A DNA stretch of 39,676 nucleotides from Devosia pacifica. GTDB lineage: Bacteria > Pseudomonadota > Alphaproteobacteria > Rhizobiales > Devosiaceae. Under the pieces are notes generated by a model that saw nothing but the letters and a program-made list of their open reading frames with translations, searched no databases and was not told where the DNA came from. Each line of letters opens with the position of its first letter. Within the stretch, counting starts at the first letter, position 1. The translations under genes were made by a program, and so were the position numbers. The stretch spans positions 1 through 39,676 of the forward strand of contig NZ_BMZE01000007.1 in NCBI RefSeq assembly GCF_014652635.1, read 5' to 3'. Positions 34,193 to 39,676 of this stretch are shown piece after piece.

Positions 34193-35694
34193 CAGGCCCT
34201 CCTTCGCGGCAGGGCCGCAGATACGATCGCGTGTTCGGAGAAATCGGCGCGCTCGATTGTCGCCGTCATCCTGCCACCGGACAGAACGCCGACGCGGTGA
34301 CAGAGCCCCATGAGTTCGAGCACCTCGGATGAGAGAACGAGGATCGCGACGCCGGCTTCGCTCAGCGATTTGATGACTTCATAGACTTCCATCTTGGCGC
34401 TGACATCGATGCCACGCGTCGGCTCCTGGAAGATGGCGAGCCGGAAATCCCGGTTCAGCCATTTACCGATGGCCACCTTCTGCTGGTTGCCGCCGCTCAA
34501 CCCCTTAACGAGGGCATAGGCATTGTTGGGCTTGACCCGGAGGCGCTGGATATGGGTGTTTGCGGCCTCGAGAGCCGTCTTTTTCTCGAACAGGCCGTTG
34601 CTGACGAAACGGCCCAAATTTCCCACGCTGAAATTGTGTAGCAGATCGAGGTCAAGCATCAGGCCTTGCAGCTTGCGATCCTCGGGAACGAGAATGACCC
34701 CGGCCTCGATCGCAGCAGTGGGACTGGTGGGCGCGAAGGGAGCACCATCAAGCCTTACAGCGCCGGCAAAACCGGTCTGAATTCCGAACAGAGCATTGGT
34801 TAGCGCCGTGCGACCGCTGTCGGCGAGCCCGTAGATGCCGAAGATTTCGCCGCGTGCCACCTCGAACGAGGCTCCGTCCAGTCCACGGGCGGGATGGGCG
34901 AGATCAGACACCACGAGGCGCGGCTCTCCTTGGGCAGGCGCTGCAATGGTTGGAAAATAGGCTTCCATCTGCCGCCCGATCATCAGCCGCACAAGCCCGT
35001 CGGTCTCGGTGTCGGCAACATCAAGCGTTGCGACATGCTGGCCGTCACGCAAGACAGTGACATGATCGCACAGATCGAAGACTTCCTGCATGTGATGCGA
35101 GATGTAGATGACGGTGACGCCTTCCTTCTCGTTGAGCTGCTTGAGCACGCGAAACAGGATCTGTTGCTCCGCCTGATTGAGGTTGGCGGTCGGCTCATCC
35201 ATGATGAGCACCTTCGCGTTGCGGCTTACCGCCCGTCCCATTTCAATCAGCTTGGCCTCGGACGGGCTCAGTGTGGCCATCGGTCGGCCAGGCTCGATCT
35301 CGATGCCCAGGCGGCCGAGCAGGTCGCCCGCCTGTTTCATCAATCTAGACCAATCGAGGAATGGACCGATGCGCGGCTCCATGCCCAGATAGATATTTTC
35401 GGCGACCGAGAGGTTGGAAACCTGCTGGCTCTCCTGAAACATCGTGGACACACCCGAAAGCTGTGCTGCCGCGGAGTCCTTGGGTGCAAAATCCTGTCCG
35501 AACAGCCGCACGGCACCGCCATCGGGCTGGTGGACACCGGAGAGGATCTTGATGAGGCTGGACTTGCCTGCACCGTTCTCTCCGACGAGAGCATGGACCG
35601 ATCCCTGCCGGATGGAGAACGAGACGTCCGACAGCGCCTTGGTGATACCGAAGCGCTTGGTCAGCGCCTGAAGCTCAATGGCCGTGGACATCAT
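34192..35694 (-). CDS. Ribose-type ABC transporter ATP-binding protein (RbsA family)
   Basis: This 500-residue tandem ATPase has first-half Walker A GENGAGKSSL, signature region TLSPSEAKLIEMGRAVSR and Walker B VLIMDEPTANLN. The second half has a degenerate Walker A GLADSGRTALTNAL, signature LSGGNQQKVAIGKW and FQEPTRGIDVSAK. The second Walker B carries Gln (IFQEP) where many have Asp, as in RbsA-type C-halves that bind but poorly hydrolyse ATP. It overlaps the upstream permease gene by 4 bp (ATGA). Unlike its counterpart at 10630-12173 it is intact. Confidence 0.94.
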   Translation of the reverse strand: MMSTAIELQALTKRFGITKALSDVSFSIRQGSVHALVGENGAGKSSLIKILSGVHQPDGGAVRLFGQDFAPKDSAAAQLSGVSTMFQESQQVSNLSVAENIYLGMEPRIGPFLDWSRLMKQAGDLLGRLGIEIEPGRPMATLSPSEAKLIEMGRAVSRNAKVLIMDEPTANLNQAEQQILFRVLKQLNEKEGVTVIYISHHMQEVFDLCDHVTVLRDGQHVATLDVADTETDGLVRLMIGRQMEAYFPTIAAPAQGEPRLVVSDLAHPARGLDGASFEVARGEIFGIYGLADSGRTALTNALFGIQTGFAGAVRLDGAPFAPTSPTAAIEAGVILVPEDRKLQGLMLDLDLLHNFSVGNLGRFVSNGLFEKKTALEAANTHIQRLRVKPNNAYALVKGLSGGNQQKVAIGKWLNRDFRLAIFQEPTRGIDVSAKMEVYEVIKSLSEAGVAILVLSSEVLELMGLCHRVGVLSGGRMTATIERADFSEHAIVSAALPRRRA

Positions 35695-36689
35695 GATTTA
35701 CTCCGACGGGATGCGGACAGCAGCAGGGCGCCAAGGATGATCAGCCCAAGGATCAGCGACTGGACGTAGGGGTCGATGCCGGCGAGAACGAGAATGCTGA
35801 ACAAGACACCAGTGAGGGTCGCACCGAGCAAGGCGCCGATGACAGTGCCCCGCCCACCGGAAAGGCGAGCACCACCGACCACGACGGCCGCGATGGTCGC
35901 CAGCTCGGTCCCTGCCCCGCCACTCGAAATCGTGGTCGGCTGGAAGGCGCCTGTGCGCGCCGCCATGATGAAACCGGTGAGCGCCGCAAGGCTGCTGGCC
36001 AGCATGAAGACGGTTACCCGGACGCGCGCCACCTTGATACCGGCGTAATGGGCGGCAAGGTCGTTGCTGCCGACGCTGAACAACTGACGTCCGAACGAGG
36101 AGCGATGAATAACGACACTCATGATAATGACGACGAGTGCGGCGATCAGGGTCGGTACCGGAATGCCCACCACCGTGCCCCGTCCCAGATAGGCAAAGGC
36201 GTCCGGCACATTGGCGGCGATGCCACGACCGCCGGTCACCAGAAGGCTAAGGCCGTCAAGGATGGTCCATGTTCCGAGGGTCACGATGAACGGCTCGAGC
36301 CGCCCCTTTACCACCAGCAATCCGTTGACGAGCCCGACCGCTGCGCCACAGGCCATGACGAGCAGAAAGGCGACCGGGAGAGGAACGCGCTCGACAAGAA
36401 GGATCGAAACCATCTGCGCCAGCCGGATCACCGCCCCGATCGAGAGGTCGATTCCTGCCGCCAGCACGGCGAGCAGCTGCCCCAACGCAGGCATCACGTC
36501 GAACGACACCTGCCGGGCGACTGAGGTGATGTTGTATTGGCTGAGAAAGACCGGCGAGAGAAACCCACCCACCGCGATAAGCGCGACTATAACGCCGGCC
36601 AGCAGAAACTCTTCGGTATGCGCCGAGACGACGCGGCGAAGTGAGCCAGCAGACTTCGTTGCCGCGGGGGGGACGTCAACTTCATGCAT
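35691..36689 (-). CDS. Ribose-type ABC transporter permease, subunit 1
   Basis: This 332-residue membrane protein begins MHEVDVPPAATKSAGSLRRV. It has the motifs VLAAGIDLSIGAVIRLAQM and VVVGGARLSGGRGTVIGALL. ATG 36689 is preceded by GGAGG at six bases; a TTG at 36701 would lie inside the ribosome-binding site and is rejected. It is the first gene of the operon that runs to the LacI regulator at 29532. The region just upstream holds two LacI-type operator-like sites. Confidence 0.93.
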   Translation of the reverse strand: MHEVDVPPAATKSAGSLRRVVSAHTEEFLLAGVIVALIAVGGFLSPVFLSQYNITSVARQVSFDVMPALGQLLAVLAAGIDLSIGAVIRLAQMVSILLVERVPLPVAFLLVMACGAAVGLVNGLLVVKGRLEPFIVTLGTWTILDGLSLLVTGGRGIAANVPDAFAYLGRGTVVGIPVPTLIAALVVIIMSVVIHRSSFGRQLFSVGSNDLAAHYAGIKVARVRVTVFMLASSLAALTGFIMAARTGAFQPTTISSGGAGTELATIAAVVVGGARLSGGRGTVIGALLGATLTGVLFSILVLAGIDPYVQSLILGLIILGALLLSASRRSKS

Positions 36690-36702
36690 GATTTCCTCCA
36701 AT

Positions 36703-36716
36703 CTGAAACGCTTCGC
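36703..36716. promoter_or_regulatory. LacI-type operator-like site, proximal
   Basis: CTGAAACGCTTCGC matches the distal palindrome at 11 of 14 positions and keeps the CG centre. It lies 14 bp upstream of the start codon at 36689, overlapping the 5' untranslated region. The two sites are 56 bp apart centre to centre. Confidence 0.5.
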
Positions 36717-36758
36717 TCCTCCAGTAATTTTTCCTGTATTACAGCAAAAAAATATAAT

Positions 36759-36772
36759 CTGAAGCGCTTCAG
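36759..36772. promoter_or_regulatory. LacI-type operator, distal
   Basis: CTGAAGCGCTTCAG is a perfect 14-bp palindrome, of the CG-centred type bound by LacI-family proteins. It sits 70 bp upstream of the first gene of the ribose-type operon in an AT-rich promoter region. That region also contains the odd palindrome CTGTATTACAG (36734-36744). The LacI regulator encoded at the end of the same operon is the likely ligand. Confidence 0.7.
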
Positions 36773-36987
36773 TTTGTTACTAATTACGCCTTCGTCCTTT
36801 GGTCGTCAAGATATCTGTTCGTGATTTTTGAGATGGCCGCTTCCGCCACTGCAGGCCGGCCTCGATGGCAGATGCGGGCGCGTCGTCGAGGAAATTTAAG
36901 GCCGGAAGAATGAAGCTGCGCCAACGGCTTGGAGCCGGTTGCCGTCGGTGCGATGTGAGCACGCGCGTTTAGGTGCGGGCGTTGGGC

Positions 36988-38199
36988 CTACCGCCAGCGT
37001 TGGTCGACGCAGGCCCTCGATTGTTCGCCGCTCTCCTGTGCCAGGGACGGATAGTCGGTGTACCCCTTCTGGCCGCCGCCGTAATACGTCGATGGATCGT
37101 CCGCATTGAGCGGAGCGCCCGTGCGGAACCGTTCGGGCAGATCGGGATTGGCGAGGAAGTTGCGGCCGAAAGCGATCAGATCCGCCTTGCCATCGCGGAT
37201 CCACTGCGCCGCCGTTCCAGGCTGAAAGCCCCCTCCCACGATCAGGGTGCCCTGGAATTTGGTCCGGATCGTATCGATCATTTTCAGCTCCCTGGGATCT
37301 GGCTCTTCGCCCTGTTGCATCTGCTCAATCGCGGGGTTGACGATGTGCAGATAGGCAAAGCGGAAGTCGTTGAGGCGCTCTGCGACATAGCCAAAAGTCG
37401 CTTCGGGCTGTTCATCGTGGATATCGTTCGCCTTGGACATGGGCGACACCCGCACGCCGATGCGATCCGGACCCCAAATCCGCATCAGGGCCTCCGCGAC
37501 CTCCACCAACAAGCGAGTTCGGTTCTCGACCGGACCGCCGTAAGAATCTGTGCGGCGGTTGGTGCCGGTCTCCAAGAACTGATCGAGCAGATAGCCGTTG
37601 GCGGCGTGAATTTCGACGCCATCGAAACCGGCTGCCTGGGCGTTTCTGGCGGCGCGCTCATATTGCGCCACAATATAGGGCATCTCCTCGATATCGAGCG
37701 CGCGCGGTCGCACAAAAGGAACAAGTTGGCCTTCGCCACGCTCGTTCTCGATGAAAGCCTGTCCCTCAGGCACGATGGCGGAAGGCGCAACCGGAAGCAT
37801 GTTATCGGGCTGCAGCGCGGGATGAGAAATGCGCCCGACATGCCAAAGCTGGTTGAACATCAGCCCACCAGACTGATGCACCGCTTGGGTCACCCGGTGC
37901 CAGGACTGGACCTGCTCTCGGCTGTGAATGCCGGGCGTCCATGCGTAGCCCTGCCCCTGCATCGAAACCTGCGTCGCCTCGCTGACGATCAAGGCCGCAG
38001 ATGCGCGTTGCGCGTAGTAGCAGGCGGCAAGGGAATTGGGCACATTGCCGGGCTGGCGCGCACGCGAACGCGTGAGCGGCGCCATGACGATACGATGCGG
38101 CAGGTTGAACGGGCCAAGCCGATATGGCTGAAACAGCATCTCCGTATCCGGCGCCTCTTCAGCACCTGTGGAGCGTGTCATCGTCGTCGCCTCGTCCAT
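36988..38199 (-). CDS. Old Yellow Enzyme family alkene reductase (NemA-like)
   Basis: This 403-residue FMN-dependent TIM-barrel oxidoreductase includes MLFQPYRLGPFNLPHRIVMA, PLTRSRA and FDGVEIHAANGYLLDQFL. The active-site tail is NRRTDSYGGPVENRTRLLVE, and the phosphate-binding end of the barrel is LIVGGGFQPGTAAQ / LIAFGRNFLANPDL. It reduces activated C=C bonds of enones, maleimides or nitro compounds using NAD(P)H. ATG 38199 with GAGG six bases upstream is favoured; ATG 38211 and 38181 are alternatives. It is a single gene, divergent from the DUF1931 gene. Confidence 0.92.
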   Translation of the reverse strand: MDEATTMTRSTGAEEAPDTEMLFQPYRLGPFNLPHRIVMAPLTRSRARQPGNVPNSLAACYYAQRASAALIVSEATQVSMQGQGYAWTPGIHSREQVQSWHRVTQAVHQSGGLMFNQLWHVGRISHPALQPDNMLPVAPSAIVPEGQAFIENERGEGQLVPFVRPRALDIEEMPYIVAQYERAARNAQAAGFDGVEIHAANGYLLDQFLETGTNRRTDSYGGPVENRTRLLVEVAEALMRIWGPDRIGVRVSPMSKANDIHDEQPEATFGYVAERLNDFRFAYLHIVNPAIEQMQQGEEPDPRELKMIDTIRTKFQGTLIVGGGFQPGTAAQWIRDGKADLIAFGRNFLANPDLPERFRTGAPLNADDPSTYYGGGQKGYTDYPSLAQESGEQSRACVDQRWR

Positions 38200-38424
38200 T
38201 TTCCGCCTCATGGGGCAATTGCCGGGCCGCCTGGACCGCCGTCAAACGAGCTTAGGACCGCAGCGATCGGTCTCAACTGACGCCCGTCAGCGCCGAGGGG
38301 ATTAACGCCAAGCAGAAGAAGGACGTCTGCATGGAGCACCGTCCTAACGAGTCTGCCCTGACGAACGTCAAGGTGCGACCGCACGGTTTGCATCATGTTG
38401 ACCGCCCTGCAGGCGAGGTGCGCA

Positions 38425-38868
38425 ATGGCGACGATACATAGGTTGGAGAAGCTATTTCGCCGGACGGGCGATCTCGTTCTCGACAAGAGCGATCTAAAAA
38501 GGCTTGAGGATTTTCTTCATGGAAAGGTCGGGGACCTTGTCATTCGCGGCGAGGCGAACGCCAAGGCCAACAACCTGGAGGTGATCCGGCCCTGGGACCT
38601 ACCGATCACCAAAGGGCTCCAGGAAACGATCCACCGGTTCCGCGCGGCCAACGCGGACCTTCAGCTCACCGATTATTTCAGCGGGCTGGTCGGGTCACCC
38701 CCGAGCGATCTGGCCATCGGCGATGAAGCGCAGGCACGGTTTCCCGAGATCGCCGGGGGGTTGAGCTTTGCTCTTGCGGAAACCTTCAAAATCCTCGACC
38801 CGAAGCTCAAGAATCCAACGACCCAGGATTGGGACAGAGCCTATCGTGTGTTCGAATTGCTGCTCTAG
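38425..38868 (+). CDS. DUF1931-family protein (bacterial double histone fold)
   Basis: This 147-residue protein starts MATIHRLEKLFRRTGDLVLD with GAGG seven bases upstream. The family signature NLEVIRPWDLPITKGLQETI is intact, as are the repeats KSDLKRLEDFLHGKV and LSFALAETFKILDPKLKNP. Solved family members are known to fold as a pseudo-dimer of two histone folds. DNA binding is not firmly established for them. The molecular role in bacteria is unclear. An open frame begins at 38395 but lacks a ribosome-binding site. Confidence 0.85.
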   Translation: MATIHRLEKLFRRTGDLVLDKSDLKRLEDFLHGKVGDLVIRGEANAKANNLEVIRPWDLPITKGLQETIHRFRAANADLQLTDYFSGLVGSPPSDLAIGDEAQARFPEIAGGLSFALAETFKILDPKLKNPTTQDWDRAYRVFELLL

Positions 38869-39045
38869 CCGACATCGCCAGCACAGTCGTCCGCCCCAAT
38901 ATCCCAAACGTCGGAACGCAGCTGCCGAAACGATGTTAACGAGGTATCGCGCGGAGAACTCTGGGCAATGAAGGGGTCTGGCTGCGCTTACTCAATATTA
39001 GGGCTGCACACCTCCTCCTAAGGACGACGGAAGAAGAACGAGACC

Positions 39046-39639
39046 ATGCGAGATGCTTCTTTCGGCGAAACCTCCAGTGCGAGAGGCGGCTTTGTGGAGG
39101 TGCGCGGAGCACGCGAGCACAATCTAAGAGATGTCAGCGTTGTTATCCCCCGGAACGCGCTGGTCGTGTTCTCGGGCATTTCGGGTTCCGGCAAGTCGTC
39201 CCTTGCGTTCGGCACCATTTATGCAGAGGCGCAGCGTCGCTATTTCGAGTCTGTGGCACCCTATGCGCGACGCCAAATCGATCAGGCCGGCGTGCCCGAT
39301 GTGGATACGATCGAGGGATTGCCGCCGGCCATTGCCCTAAAGCAGCAGCGCGGGGCCAGCAATGCGCGCTCCTCGGTGGGCAGCGTGACGACGCTCTCAA
39401 GCCTCGTGCGAATGATGTATTCGCGCTCGGGCGCCTATCCGCCCGACCAGCCGATGCTTTATGCGGAGGATTTCTCGCCCAATACGCCACAAGGGGCCTG
39501 TCCGACCTGTCACGGGCTGGGACGTGTCTATGAGGTGACCGAGGCCATCATGGTGCCCGATCCCAATTTGACCATCCGGGAAAGGGCCATCGCCTCCTGG
39601 CCACCGGCCTGGCAGGGTAGTCTAGCGTTTGGGGAATGA
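39046..39639 (+). pseudogene. UvrA-like excinuclease subunit, 3'-truncated
   Basis: The N-terminal part of a UvrA-type ABC ATPase is visible. It includes VEVRGAREHNLRDVSVVIPR, Walker A GISGSGKSSLAFGTIYAEAQ, RRYFESVAPYARRQIDQ and PPAIALKQQRG. Half of a zinc module is also present (ACPTCHGLGRVYEVTE). After SWPPAWQG, near 39617, the family sequence stops abruptly and the frame ends seven codons later, at 197 residues instead of the roughly 750-950 usual for UvrA proteins. Signature and Walker B motifs are lost, so it cannot be a working UvrA. The break is not a simple frameshift, because no other frame resumes the family sequence before the window end. Confidence 0.75.
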
Positions 39640-39676
39640 AGCGATTGTTGCAATACGTCTTGCTTCGGGCTCCGAC
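39636..39676 (+). CDS. Possible start of a permease-like gene (runs off the window)
   Basis: An ATG at 39636 overlaps the stop of the UvrA fragment (ATGA) and opens a frame reading MKRLLQYVLLRAP to the window edge. Such a basic-hydrophobic start is typical of DppB/OppB-type permeases. Thirteen codons cannot establish this, and the ribosome-binding site (GGGGA) is too close to the start. Confidence 0.25.
   Translation, partial: MKRLLQYVLLRAP

Noticed and set aside
1..39676. CRISPR array, tRNA, rRNA or complete insertion sequence
   Set aside because: No regularly spaced repeats with spacers, no cloverleaf-like segment and no transposase reading frame were seen when reading both strands; a dedicated tRNA/CRISPR scan was not possible.

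Overview
This is a GC-rich window whose codon use and gene families point to an alphaproteobacterium of the order Hyphomicrobiales (Rhizobiales): multiple CUT1 and ribose-type sugar ABC transporters, LacI/ROK regulators, Gfo/Idh/MocA dehydrogenases, TIM-barrel isomerase/epimerases, and GANTC (CcrM-type) sites. No rRNA or tRNA gene and no CRISPR array was found. The integrase at the left edge, several truncated genes and at least three scars where unrelated genes are fused suggest an accessory replicon or genomic island. This is inference.

Layout. (1) 1-1576: the 5' part of a tyrosine recombinase (minus), a 15-codon leader remnant, two identical LacI-type operators and a LacI-family regulator (plus). 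(2) 1691-15382: one long minus-strand transcription unit. Read in transcription order, it encodes a TIM-barrel isomerase, a periplasmic sugar-binding protein, a Gfo/Idh/MocA dehydrogenase, an RbsA-type ATPase with a one-base frameshift, an RbsC permease, a winged-helix/solute-binding-protein fusion regulator, a second TIM-barrel isomerase, a CUT1 binding protein with two permeases, a zinc-dependent dehydrogenase and an MsmK/UgpC-type ATPase. Two transport systems and one oxidation/isomerisation route therefore share a unit. (3) 15620-18035: divergent ROK regulator followed by a cytoplasmic (signal-less) homologue of the periplasmic binding protein encoded across the divergent promoter. (4) 18236-19809: gene debris, namely a frameshifted Gfo/Idh/MocA remnant and an in-frame fusion of an ABC-ATPase tail to a GntR effector domain. 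(5) 20469-25977: accessory genes, comprising a GIY-YIG/DUF4357-like protein, a soluble FtsH-like AAA-M41 protease (frameshifted near its N-terminus) and an unrecognised 518-residue protein. (6) 25978-29382: a 51-bp dyad carrying five GANTC sites at exact 10-bp steps, a PhyH-type dioxygenase, a uridine-kinase-like P-loop protein, and a tail-to-tail junction of two truncated genes. (7) 29532-36689: a complete minus-strand ribose-type ABC operon (two permeases, ATPase, binding protein) with an M24 metallopeptidase, a small DUF1450-like cysteine protein and a LacI regulator, preceded by LacI-type operators. (8) 36988-39676: Old Yellow Enzyme family reductase, DUF1931 (histone-fold) protein, a truncated UvrA-like protein and possibly the start of another gene.

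The most notable observations are: the GANTC dyad; two separate cases in which a sugar-binding-protein domain has been moved into the cytoplasm next to or fused to a DNA-binding domain; and the GIY-YIG plus AAA-M41 gene pair. All functional statements come from reading motifs in the translated sequence. No database search was run.
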